Positions 1 to 5,555 of a stretch of DNA of 6,401 nucleotides are shown here, piece by piece. Made by a program: the position numbers and the translations under genes. A model generated the notes under the pieces. That model ran no database searches and had not been told where the DNA came from. It was given only the letters and a program-made list of their open reading frames with translations. Each line of letters begins with the position of its first letter. Positions within the stretch are counted from its first letter, which is position 1. The stretch lies in contig JAKEIF010000206.1 in the NCBI GenBank assembly GCA_022545875.1, positions 1-6,401 of the forward strand, given 5' to 3'. The DNA is from Nitrososphaera sp. (lineage in GTDB: Archaea; Thermoproteota; Nitrososphaeria; Nitrososphaerales; Nitrososphaeraceae).

Positions 1-2
1 GA

Positions 3-104
3 GAAATCGGCGACACTGTGACTGTGAGGGGCATTGGCAATACAAAGATCGACAAGGTTGTCAATTATCTGTTGTTTGAAGAGCTCGGCAAACAAGGCCA
101 GTAA
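3..104 (+). CDS. 3' end of an unidentified gene (partial)
   Basis: The window opens inside a reading frame that gives 33 residues before TAA at 102-104. The visible tail includes GDTVTVRGIGNTKIDKVV followed by NYLLFEELGKQGQ, a mixed strand-helix composition that looks like genuine protein. The stretch RGIGNTKIDKVV faintly recalls the RG-x-x-x-x-KAV loop of Alba-type nucleic-acid-binding proteins, but the match is too short to name the family and the residues after it do not continue like Alba. The gene starts outside the window. The 81 bases to the next start hold a separate TATA box, so the two genes are probably not one transcription unit. Confidence 0.5.
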   Translation, partial: EIGDTVTVRGIGNTKIDKVVNYLLFEELGKQGQ

Positions 105-146
105 TTGCCTCAAAGAATTGTAAGTCCTGTGGAATAACAACCATAA

Positions 147-154
147 CTTAATTA
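147..154 (+). promoter_or_regulatory. TATA box of the RecA-like ATPase gene
   Basis: CTTAATTA fits an archaeal TATA element. Its centre is about 35 bp before the ATG at 186, which would put transcription start near 177 and give a leader of about 9 nt. Near-leaderless mRNAs are common in Thaumarchaeota. The same octamer occurs again at 5498-5505 and close variants occur at 3998 and 5556. Confidence 0.45.
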
Positions 155-185
155 CGAAATGAACTAGCTGCAATCATGCATAGCA

Positions 186-1607
186 ATGCTCGTAGAGGAG
201 GATCAAGAGCCAGGCAATAGTGAGCTCTTTCGAATTTTGGATAGCTTCCTGAAGACCTCACCCTGCTCATTGCTAATCCGCGGAGAACCCGGACAGGGAA
301 AAACCACGTTTGTTCTTACACTCATGAAGCGCTACAGGGGCGCTTATCGCGGCTATTACGTGTCTACGCGTGTCTCACTTGAAAAGTTGGAAATGCAATT
401 TAGCTGGATAAAGGGCCTGTTGTCAAAAGAGAGCGTCCTTGAGGCCGAGGAATCGGAAAAGGAAGACCTTAAGGGTTTTGACGCGAGAATTGGACGTGCA
501 AAGAACCTCACTGAAATTGTGACAAATGCCGCCTTGGGGGACAGCGCTCTCGTGGTATTGGACAGCTGGGATACGCTAGCGAAAGAGACGCCTTTCGACG
601 AGAGAGCGAAAACCGAGAGAATGATCACTACCATAGCAGACGCCCACAACAGCCTCATAATCTTTGTCGGAGAGGAAGACGAATACTCTAGGAACAGCGC
701 CTATCTCGTCGACGGCATAATCACACTCGGCTACAACACGATAGATTCAGTAAAGATACGCAGGCTTACTATTGATAAAATGAGAGGTACTTCGATACCG
801 CGAAGAGACATGCTATATTCACTTGAGAACTCTCGATTTGAGATACTCCCAAAGCTTCGCCTTGTTGAATATCCCAATCCGCAGAAATATGAGCCAGCGA
901 GACTGAAGGGAGGCTATTTCTCCAGCGGCAACATCCAGCTTGACACCATTCTGGGTGGAATACGCGAAGGAAGTGTCATGCTAATCGAGACGGATCAGGA
1001 TACAATGAAGTTTGCCTTGGAGCTGATGTTATCCGGCTTTGTATTGAATGCACTGTCAAGCAAGAATGGTGCCATTATGGTAAACGCGGCGGACACGCCC
1101 GCAAAAGAGTCTGCCAGGTTAGTCAAACCTTTTGTTTCATCAGATGCCATCAAGAATTTTAGGATCCTTGCTCATGGAGTATCAGGCAAGGAAGCCGGTG
1201 TTATAGGTCTCGGAAGCGACGACCGCGCCAACTATGATCTGCTGGTAAATGAATATAATTCTCTTCGGTCGACAAGAAAGGGCGGAGGTCAAGTTGTTCT
1301 CACACTGGATGTCGGGCTTGCGGAAAGACAAGAAATGCAAGAATCCAGCGCTTGGAAAAGCAAGCTCGTTGATTTATGCAGAGTAGTTAGAGATAACGGC
1401 GATTTACTTGTGCTCGTTAATAGGACTGGGCTTGACACCCAGCCGCTGTGCAAGACTATTTCGGATATCCATCTGCAAATATTGAACAGGAGCGGAGTTC
1501 ATTTCTTGAGAGTGCAAAAGCCCTCCATCGAGGGCCCGACGATACTGTTTTCCCTAGCTCATGAAAACAAGCCCTATCCTTCGTACGAATTGAAAAAAGT
1601 AGTCTAG
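186..1607 (+). CDS. Two-domain RecA-superfamily ATPase, GvpD/KaiC-like, second P-loop degenerate
   Basis: This 473-aa soluble protein has two RecA-like halves. In the first, GEPGQGKTT (residues 33-41) is a Walker A motif and ALVVLD (121-126) a Walker B strand ending in the expected Asp. A basic segment around 190-207 (KIRRLTIDKMRG, then PRR) resembles the region after Walker B in KaiC and GvpD proteins. The second half starts near 245; SSGNIQLDTILGGIREGSVMLI matches the KaiC lead-in to a P-loop, but the loop reads ETDQDTMKF and lacks the Gly-Lys-Thr core, so it probably does not hydrolyse ATP. VVLTLD (370-375) sits where its Walker B would be. GvpD regulates gas-vesicle genes in haloarchaea, but no gvp gene is visible here, so a general signalling or regulatory ATPase is the safer reading. 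An upstream ATG at 176 is out of frame; 186 fits the TATA spacing. Confidence 0.8.
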   Translation: MLVEEDQEPGNSELFRILDSFLKTSPCSLLIRGEPGQGKTTFVLTLMKRYRGAYRGYYVSTRVSLEKLEMQFSWIKGLLSKESVLEAEESEKEDLKGFDARIGRAKNLTEIVTNAALGDSALVVLDSWDTLAKETPFDERAKTERMITTIADAHNSLIIFVGEEDEYSRNSAYLVDGIITLGYNTIDSVKIRRLTIDKMRGTSIPRRDMLYSLENSRFEILPKLRLVEYPNPQKYEPARLKGGYFSSGNIQLDTILGGIREGSVMLIETDQDTMKFALELMLSGFVLNALSSKNGAIMVNAADTPAKESARLVKPFVSSDAIKNFRILAHGVSGKEAGVIGLGSDDRANYDLLVNEYNSLRSTRKGGGQVVLTLDVGLAERQEMQESSAWKSKLVDLCRVVRDNGDLLVLVNRTGLDTQPLCKTISDIHLQILNRSGVHFLRVQKPSIEGPTILFSLAHENKPYPSYELKKVV

Positions 1608-1642
1608 TTCAAACTTTTTCCGGCTATTTGACAAGGGCGGGA

Positions 1643-1686
1643 TCAGTTCTCATAGGTCACTCGGCTATTGTAGTAATCGGAACTGA
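1643..1686. repeat. Inverted repeat in the ATPase-response regulator gap
   Basis: TCAGTTC (1643-1649) and GAACTGA (1680-1686) form a perfect 7-bp inverted repeat separated by 30 bases, within the 159-bp gap between the ATPase and the response regulator. It could be an operator or a weak stem near the end of the upstream transcript. No T-rich tract follows it. The only T run (1615-1619) lies before it, just after the ATPase stop, and could serve as a simple archaeal terminator. No CTTAA-type TATA box is evident before the response regulator. Confidence 0.2.
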
Positions 1687-1766
1687 AAGCAACCGACGTA
1701 TACCTGTACTACATACATGATCATACCTACAACCGGTGTCCCCATTATCGGTGAAGGATAGGCTGC

Positions 1767-2333
1767 ATGAAGATACTAATTGCAGAGGATGAAGAAAATA
1801 TTTCCATGCTCTACCGGATCGCTCTGGAGAGCAGAGGGCATGAAGTAATATCTACAAACGATGGGGAAGAGTGCGTCCAGCAATACAAAAAATCAAATTC
1901 AGAAAATGCGTCCGCTTGTTCCTATGATGTAATTATTCTTGATTATAGGATGCCCAAAATGGACGGTATGGACGCGGCCAAACATATCTTAAAGATGCAA
2001 CCAAAGCAGAGAATAATATTCGCGTCTGCCTTTGTTAAGGAAACACTTGTTGAATCCATCAAGGAGCTCGATCAGATAGTAGAGCTATTGCAAAAGCCAT
2101 TTGAAATAGACGTCTTGGTCGACACGGTGGAAGACAAGACGCTGTACCAGCAGCTTGAAAAATTAAATGTCAACATCAAGCACTTGAAGGACTGGAATCC
2201 ATCCCATGCTCAGATTAGAGACTTGCTCGACGGCTTGCTAAAGCTAAGAAAGCCTGGTTTTGAATTCGAGACAATCGGAGGTTCTAGAAAGAATAAAGCC
2301 GGGATTTCACACGCAAGCCATTCGGCCGTCTAA
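1767..2333 (+). CDS. Response regulator: receiver domain plus a short C-terminal helical region
   Basis: Residues 1-120 form a CheY-like receiver domain. The acidic pair is E7/D8, the phosphoacceptor is D59 in the strand VIILDY, the RMPKMDG loop follows, the switch residue is S87 (IIFASAF), and K110-P111-F112 is the conserved Lys-Pro turn. All catalytic positions are present, so it should accept phosphate from a histidine kinase. The remaining 65-70 residues are charged and helical (about 124-165) with a polar tail and show no helix-turn-helix or other DNA-binding module I recognise, so output is probably through protein contact. A 99-aa candidate output protein starts 22 nt downstream on the same strand, suggesting an operon. 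No intact kinase lies in the window; only a decayed one remains at the right end. Confidence 0.88.
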   Translation: MKILIAEDEENISMLYRIALESRGHEVISTNDGEECVQQYKKSNSENASACSYDVIILDYRMPKMDGMDAAKHILKMQPKQRIIFASAFVKETLVESIKELDQIVELLQKPFEIDVLVDTVEDKTLYQQLEKLNVNIKHLKDWNPSHAQIRDLLDGLLKLRKPGFEFETIGGSRKNKAGISHASHSAV

Positions 2334-2355
2334 TGCAGGAGCATGAATCACAAAT

Positions 2356-2655
2356 TTGACAAACAGTTCAGTGGATTACCTCGCTGTCCTAGAAGATGTA
2401 TTGAAAGATTTGGGAGTAGATAACTTGTCAGTCCTGTACTATCATTTGGAAAAGCTGGGAGTCAAGAAACACGAAATCCCTGACAAGCCGGCAGAATTTT
2501 CAAATGCACTAAGAGTTATTTTTGGTCAGGCAGCGACAATCCTGGAGAGGCAGATCGTGTCAAATATCGCTATTAAGAATGGGGGCAATTACGATAAAAA
2601 GAACACACTCGCCGAAGCACTACGGAGCCTAAAGAAAGAATCCGCCGTAAACTAA
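2356..2655 (+). CDS. Small helical protein resembling a thaumarchaeal output domain (NitrOD5-like)
   Basis: The 99-aa protein is almost wholly helical and lacks cysteines, signal peptide or membrane segment. The pattern YYHLEKLGVKKHEIPDKP, then F..ALRVIFGQAATILER, resembles from memory small thaumarchaeal domains named NitrOD5 (Nitrosopumilus output domain), found alone or attached to signalling proteins; this was not checked by search. The start is TTG at 2356; in-frame TGA at 2344-2346 rules out an earlier one, and GTG at 2371 is the alternative. A GGAG at 2338-2341 is far from TTG (14 nt) but sits just before an out-of-frame ATG at 2343. Removing one T of the TTT at 2355-2357 would join that ATG to this frame, so the natural start may be obscured by a one-base change. 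It follows the response regulator by 22 nt and is probably cotranscribed as its partner or output. Confidence 0.7.
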   Translation: MTNSSVDYLAVLEDVLKDLGVDNLSVLYYHLEKLGVKKHEIPDKPAEFSNALRVIFGQAATILERQIVSNIAIKNGGNYDKKNTLAEALRSLKKESAVN

Positions 2656-2756
2656 TCCGCAAGTGAGAACTGTACTTGACGAAACCCGTTCTCCAATTTG
2701 ACGGTCACGTGGCAATAATCTAGCCTGACCTTGGACAACAGGTGGTATTCCATCAT
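2652..2756 (-). CDS. Possible 34-aa small protein
   Basis: A short ORF begins with two consecutive ATG codons (2754-2756, 2751-2753) and ends at TAG (2652-2654), overlapping the stop of the convergent upstream gene. It reads MMEYHLLSKVRLDYCHV, then TVKLENGFRQVQFSLAD: a helix followed by two alternating hydrophobic strands around an ENGF turn, which looks like real protein rather than random translation. A GGGAG lies directly before the first ATG. TTTATGTT (2777-2784 on the minus strand) is centred about 25 bp upstream, as expected for a leaderless archaeal mRNA. A stop codon eight codons upstream limits extension. I do not recognise a family. It could also be the surviving end of a decayed gene. 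Confidence 0.35.
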   Translation of the reverse strand: MMEYHLLSKVRLDYCHVTVKLENGFRQVQFSLAD

Positions 2757-2776
2757 CTCCCAGAGCAGATTTGTTC

Positions 2777-2784
2777 AACATAAA
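2777..2784 (-). promoter_or_regulatory. Candidate TATA box of the 34-aa ORF
   Basis: Read on the minus strand this is TTTATGTT, a weak match to archaeal TATA. Its centre is about 25 bp from the ATG at 2756, the spacing for transcription starting at the start codon. The 75 bp between 2756 and 2832 would therefore be a divergent promoter region. Confidence 0.25.
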
Positions 2785-2831
2785 CAAGTAATCGTTTGAT
2801 AATTTTCGTTACTACTTGATCTTGACTCGAT

Positions 2832-3125
2832 ATGAAATGGGTCTCGATTCTTTGTCTAGGCGAGATCTTTCAGGTACAAACATTGTTAACGGTTAATTCG
2901 TTTGACGTGCTGAATGAATTAGTGATAGCAGAACAGATCCTTCTGCCGTGCGAATGTCTGCTGATGTGGAGCAGTTATGAAACCAGAATGGTCCTGTGTC
3001 AGCTGCATTCCCGAGAATATATGGATTGGAAAGGAAACGATGACGAATTTATCCGGCTTTTAACTTCTGAGCACTCTTACCAGATGAGAAAACTCGACAA
3101 GGCCGAAATAGCAAAGATGCGATAG
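2832..3125 (+). CDS. Hypothetical 97-aa protein
   Basis: I do not recognise this ORF. Its first half is hydrophobic and helical (about residues 3-50, with LLTVNSFDVLNELVIAEQIL) and includes a cysteine pair in PCECLLM. The second half is charged (EYMDWKGNDDEFIRLL, then KLDKAEIAKMR) and resembles an ordinary soluble C-terminus. A later ATG at 2965 (MWSSYETRM) would keep only the more protein-like half. No clear ribosome-binding site or CTTAA-type TATA box precedes 2832; GATAATTTT (2798-2806) is the only AT-rich element at promoter distance. It converges with the FMN reductase gene, leaving 145 bp between their ends in which I see nothing convincing. It may be a real small gene or a chance ORF. 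Confidence 0.4.
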   Translation: MKWVSILCLGEIFQVQTLLTVNSFDVLNELVIAEQILLPCECLLMWSSYETRMVLCQLHSREYMDWKGNDDEFIRLLTSEHSYQMRKLDKAEIAKMR

Positions 3126-3270
3126 TCCTTAATTGCAAGATACTGACGGGCGTCCTCGAGAACAGGTTTCTGCATATTTTGATCTTTTGAAGCCCTGGTC
3201 AAGGACGCTACAGTCCGGGCAGGCAATACACCAGAGCCAAGTTCAGATCCTCGGCGTTTGGTGTTTGAAG

Positions 3271-3855
3271 TCAGGCCGCCATCGAGTATTCGGGTCGCTC
3301 GATACGAAGGCTTTTCAGCGCACTTCCCCAACCTATCACTTGGTCTAGCATTGTGTTCAGAGACTTCTCGTGAAAAGCCGCGGGCTTGAACGCACTAAAG
3401 TTCTCAAAGTCTGTAAACAGCGAAAGCTGGACTTGCGCACGGACGTCTGCGATTTGCAATTCTGCCATCACAAGGCGCAATTGCTCAACTGAGCGCACCC
3501 CTCCGGCGCTACCATAACTCACAAAACCAGCCACTTTGTTATTCCACTCGCGATAAAGGAAGTCGATGGCGTTCTTTAGTGCTCCGGGAATCCCGTGATT
3601 GTATTCTGGGGTTACAAACACAAACGCATCAAAGGAAGCGATTTTCGCTGACCATTTCTTCGTGTGTTCTTTGGTATACTGACCCATGGACGGTGGGACT
3701 GGTTCGTCCAAGATTGGAAGGTCAAAGTCCTTAATGTCTACCAATTCAAACTCTGCATCGTTGCGCTTTCTCGATAGATCATAAACCCACCGGGCCACTG
3801 CCTCGCCATTGCGGCCAGGTCGTGTGCTTCCCAGAATGATTGCTACCTTCAACAT
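3271..3855 (-). CDS. NADPH-dependent FMN reductase-like flavoprotein
   Basis: The 194-aa product has a flavodoxin-like fold. The N-terminal strand runs into GSTRPGRNGEAVARW (residues 9-23), the phosphate-binding loop for FMN in this family. TPEYNHGIPGALKNAIDFL (82-100) carries the diagnostic PEYN motif, and YGSAGG (114-119) contacts the flavin ring. Family members transfer electrons from NAD(P)H through FMN to quinones, azo dyes, metals or free flavin; the substrate here cannot be told. The frame is open upstream to 3981, but the start at 3855 (MLKVAIILGSTR) is chosen because it puts the first strand at the N-terminus, as usual in the family. A TATA box also sits exactly 27 bp before it. The gene is divergent from the ferredoxin-dph2 operon with 181 bp between starts, so joint control is possible. 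Confidence 0.88.
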   Translation of the reverse strand: MLKVAIILGSTRPGRNGEAVARWVYDLSRKRNDAEFELVDIKDFDLPILDEPVPPSMGQYTKEHTKKWSAKIASFDAFVFVTPEYNHGIPGALKNAIDFLYREWNNKVAGFVSYGSAGGVRSVEQLRLVMAELQIADVRAQVQLSLFTDFENFSAFKPAAFHEKSLNTMLDQVIGWGSALKSLRIERPEYSMAA

Positions 3856-3877
3856 ATGCTCGGATGCGTCTGTAAAG

Positions 3878-3886
3878 TTAATAAAA
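3878..3886 (-). promoter_or_regulatory. TATA box of the FMN reductase gene
   Basis: On the minus strand this reads TTTTATTAA, close to archaeal TATA consensus. Its centre lies 27 bp before the ATG at 3855, which implies a leaderless mRNA. The 42-residue N-terminal extension possible in this frame would contain the box, which argues against that extension. Confidence 0.5.
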
Positions 3887-3954
3887 CTTGTTTTCGGATT
3901 TAGCAATGCTTCCATGCCATAATAATCGACCAATCCTCCGATCGACTCTTTCCG

Positions 3955-3970
3955 ATGGGAAAATCCCCAT
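3955..3970. repeat. Inverted repeat in the divergent redox promoter region
   Basis: ATGGG (3955-3959) and CCCAT (3966-3970) form a 5-bp inverted repeat with a 6-bp AT-rich spacer, about 28 bp upstream of the ferredoxin TATA box. The half-site CCCATAC (3966-3972) recurs at 4017-4023, between that TATA box and the ferredoxin start. A shared operator is possible, but the arms are short. Confidence 0.2.
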
Positions 3971-3997
3971 ACAGCTTGCATTCAGAAATGGCGTATG

Positions 3998-4005
3998 CTT
4001 AAATT
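3998..4005 (+). promoter_or_regulatory. TATA box of the ferredoxin-dph2 operon
   Basis: CTTAAATT is centred about 35 bp before the ferredoxin ATG at 4037. This predicts transcription start near 4028 and a leader of about 9 nt, the same geometry as at the ATPase gene. No purine-rich ribosome-binding site precedes the ferredoxin ATG, consistent with a nearly leaderless first cistron. Confidence 0.45.
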
Positions 4006-4036
4006 TGGTTAATTTTCCCATACTATCGAACTCATA

Positions 4037-4345
4037 ATGCCGATTGATGCTGACTTTAAACTCCACCGGGACCCCTCAGTCCATGGAGGTCTTCGGGTAT
4101 GGAAGGATTCCGCGAGCGTTCACGGCATTTTCGGCACTACAGTGGCCGTCGATTTTGACCTCTGCGTCGGAGACGGCGCATGCATTGAGGTGTGCCCAGT
4201 AAATGTATTTGAATGGCAAGGCGATGGACAAGAGAGAAAGGCCCTTCCTTCGCGGGAGCGTGATTGCATTTACTGTTTTGGTTGCGAGGCTGTCTGTCCA
4301 AAATTTGCGATAAGGATAACAAGACCTGGAAGGAGCGAATCATGA
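4037..4345 (+). CDS. Seven-iron ([3Fe-4S][4Fe-4S]) ferredoxin of the archaeal zinc-ferredoxin type, zinc ligands apparently lost
   Basis: The 102-aa protein matches Sulfolobus-type ferredoxins in length and layout, including the N-terminal extension leading to VAVDFDLC. Motif one is C43-x2-D46-x2-C49-x3-C53-P; Asp in the second position is the usual mark of a [3Fe-4S] cluster. Motif two is C77-x2-C80-x2-C83-x3-C87-P, a full [4Fe-4S] set. These proteins are cytosolic one-electron carriers, mostly for 2-oxoacid oxidoreductases. Aligned from memory with the Sulfolobus protein, only the first zinc-binding His is kept (H16). The second is L19, the third F32 and the Asp ligand L70; a new His stands at 29. 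Zinc binding is therefore doubtful. The stop overlaps the dph2 start, and the dph2 ribosome-binding site lies inside the last codons, so the two are translationally coupled. Confidence 0.92.
   Translation: MPIDADFKLHRDPSVHGGLRVWKDSASVHGIFGTTVAVDFDLCVGDGACIEVCPVNVFEWQGDGQERKALPSRERDCIYCFGCEAVCPKFAIRITRPGRSES
4330..4335 (+). promoter_or_regulatory. Ribosome-binding site that fixes the dph2 start
   Basis: AAGGAG lies within the last codons of the ferredoxin gene, 6 nt before the ATG at 4342. It complements the pyrimidine-rich end of archaeal 16S rRNA. Together with the ATGA overlap it favours internal initiation at 4342 over an upstream in-frame ATG at 4264, which lies deep inside the ferredoxin coding region. 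Confidence 0.6.
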
Positions 4346-5346
4346 CAATAAGAATTGATGAGCAAAGGATCTTCCAGGTAATAGAGGAACGTCGCCCTAG
4401 GTCCGTGGCCTTGAATGGCCCTGAGGGCCTGATAGGAAAAATCCAAGATGCCGCTGATCATGTGACCGAAAAATTCGGAATTGAAGCATATATCATCGGA
4501 GATACTTGCTGGGGATCCTGTGATCTTAATACCCATGCGGCAGAAATGCTTGGGGCAGATCTACTGTTCAATATAGGCCACACGGTTGCAATGGACTCGT
4601 TTGGGGACAAGGTATTCATGATAGGGGCCTTTGACGACATCAAGTTCGATTCTGTCGCAAGGAAATGCGCACAGGGTCTTGCTGGCAAGTACAAGACTGT
4701 CTCCCTTCTTACCGACAGCCAACATCTTGATGAGATAGACGGCGTCAGAAAGATTTTCGAAGCTAACGACTACAACGTCATAATAGGCAAAGGCAAGGGC
4801 CAGCTTCGCGATGCCCAGGTCTTTGGCTGCGAGTTCTATCCTGCATACAACGTCCAAAAGCAGGTAGATGCATACGTGTTTTTGGGTCAGAGCACGTTCC
4901 ACGCGGCGAGCATTGCAATGTCGACTGAAAAGCCGACCTTTATGCTGGATCCGTATTTCGAGGAGTACTCACAGGTAAACGAGTTTGCGCAAGGACTGCA
5001 AAAGCGTGCGATATTGTCCATTTACAAGGCGCTCGACGCAGAGAGGTTCGGAATAATTATCGGACTTAAAGAGGGACAGTTCGCTCACGTTAGGGCACTT
5101 GAGCTAAAGAAAGAGTTTGAGAAGCTTGGCAGAAAATCGCAGTTGATAGCGCTTACCGAAATAACAGATGAGCGCATCCAAGTATTCCGGGGAATTGACG
5201 CATTTATCCAAGTCGCATGCCCCAGGATCGCTACCGACAATCACTTCAAGAAACCTATGCTTTCAGTTCCGCAGGCACTAGCGCTTATCAAGCTGTTAAA
5301 GAAAGAGCCTATTGACGATTTCATGAAGCTCCAGCACTGGCTGTGA
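4342..5346 (+). CDS. dph2: 2-(3-amino-3-carboxypropyl)histidine synthase, first step of diphthamide synthesis
   Basis: The 334-aa product has the length of archaeal Dph2 (about 340 aa). This [4Fe-4S] enzyme cleaves S-adenosylmethionine at the unusual C-gamma-S bond and attaches the 3-amino-3-carboxypropyl radical to a histidine of elongation factor 2. Its three pseudo-repeated domains each supply one cluster cysteine: C60 in GDTCWGSCDLN (C56 is an extra nearby Cys), C163 in FGCEFYPAYN and C293 in VACPRIATDN. VALNGPEGL (22-30) and the ACPR-x-x-x-DN segment are family signatures. The archaeal protein acts as a homodimer in the cytosol. The start at 4342 gives the ATGA overlap with the ferredoxin stop and a good ribosome-binding site; a 26-residue extension from 4264 would overlap the ferredoxin and is rejected. 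The coupling suggests that the ferredoxin may reduce the Dph2 cluster. Confidence 0.92.
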   Translation: MTIRIDEQRIFQVIEERRPRSVALNGPEGLIGKIQDAADHVTEKFGIEAYIIGDTCWGSCDLNTHAAEMLGADLLFNIGHTVAMDSFGDKVFMIGAFDDIKFDSVARKCAQGLAGKYKTVSLLTDSQHLDEIDGVRKIFEANDYNVIIGKGKGQLRDAQVFGCEFYPAYNVQKQVDAYVFLGQSTFHAASIAMSTEKPTFMLDPYFEEYSQVNEFAQGLQKRAILSIYKALDAERFGIIIGLKEGQFAHVRALELKKEFEKLGRKSQLIALTEITDERIQVFRGIDAFIQVACPRIATDNHFKKPMLSVPQALALIKLLKKEPIDDFMKLQHWL

Positions 5347-5497
5347 ATTGCCTCTCCATCTTCGAAAACAATTTAAGATTCAGCCGCGAACCCGTGCGAT
5401 ATTTAACCTTGAAAAAATTCAAACGTGATTTCTGAAAATAGGCTAATAATTATTTGTATTCGGGAATTAATCGACACATATCGTATCAACCGCGTGA

Positions 5498-5505
5498 CTT
5501 AATTA
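5498..5505 (+). promoter_or_regulatory. Upstream TATA-like box, zinc-ribbon gene
   Basis: CTTAATTA is identical to the box before the ATPase gene. Transcription from it would begin near 5531 and give a leader of about 125 nt. TACAAAT, a half-site of the downstream palindrome, abuts it at 5506-5512. Confidence 0.3.
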
Positions 5506-5533
5506 TACAAATTCTGATAAAACTTTGCTTTTG

Positions 5534-5555
5534 CAAATAAAATATTTGTACAAAT
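5534..5555. promoter_or_regulatory. Candidate operator: 12-bp perfect palindrome with an overlapping inverted repeat
   Basis: ATTTGTACAAAT at 5544-5555 is a perfect palindrome that directly abuts the TATA box at 5556, over the position where transcription factor B contacts DNA. A second inverted repeat, CAAATA-AAA-TATTTG (5534-5548), overlaps its left half. A bound dimeric regulator here would be expected to block or modify initiation. The regulator is unknown. Confidence 0.4.

Noticed and set aside
3..104. Naming the left partial gene as an Alba DNA-binding protein
   Set aside because: Only one loop-like stretch (RGIGNTKIDKVV) is suggestive, and the residues after it do not follow the Alba pattern.
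186..1607. Assignment of the ATPase as a gas-vesicle regulator
   Set aside because: The similarity to GvpD covers fold and basic segment only. No gas-vesicle gene is present, and ammonia-oxidising archaea are not known to make gas vesicles.
3077..3331. 84-aa ORF on the minus strand
   Set aside because: It overlaps the 97-aa ORF and the FMN reductase end in other frames. Part of it (residues IKDYRIFAIS) looks plausible, but no start signal or family match is seen.
3133..3348. 71-aa ORF on the plus strand from a TTG
   Set aside because: It overlaps the end of the FMN reductase, has no ribosome-binding site or promoter, and its composition is not protein-like.
3856..3981. 42-residue N-terminal extension of the FMN reductase from an ATG at 3981
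   Set aside because: The family begins at the strand right before the GSTRPGR loop, and a TATA box lies inside the proposed extension exactly 27 bp before the ATG at 3855.
4264..4341. 26-residue N-terminal extension of Dph2
   Set aside because: It lies wholly within the ferredoxin's second cluster motif in another frame. The ATG at 4342 has a good ribosome-binding site and an ATGA overlap.
356..4902. Minus-strand ORFs of 68-113 codons lying opposite the ATPase, ferredoxin and dph2 genes
   Set aside because: They are antisense to genes with clear motifs and show no independent start signals, so they are shadows of the real coding strand.
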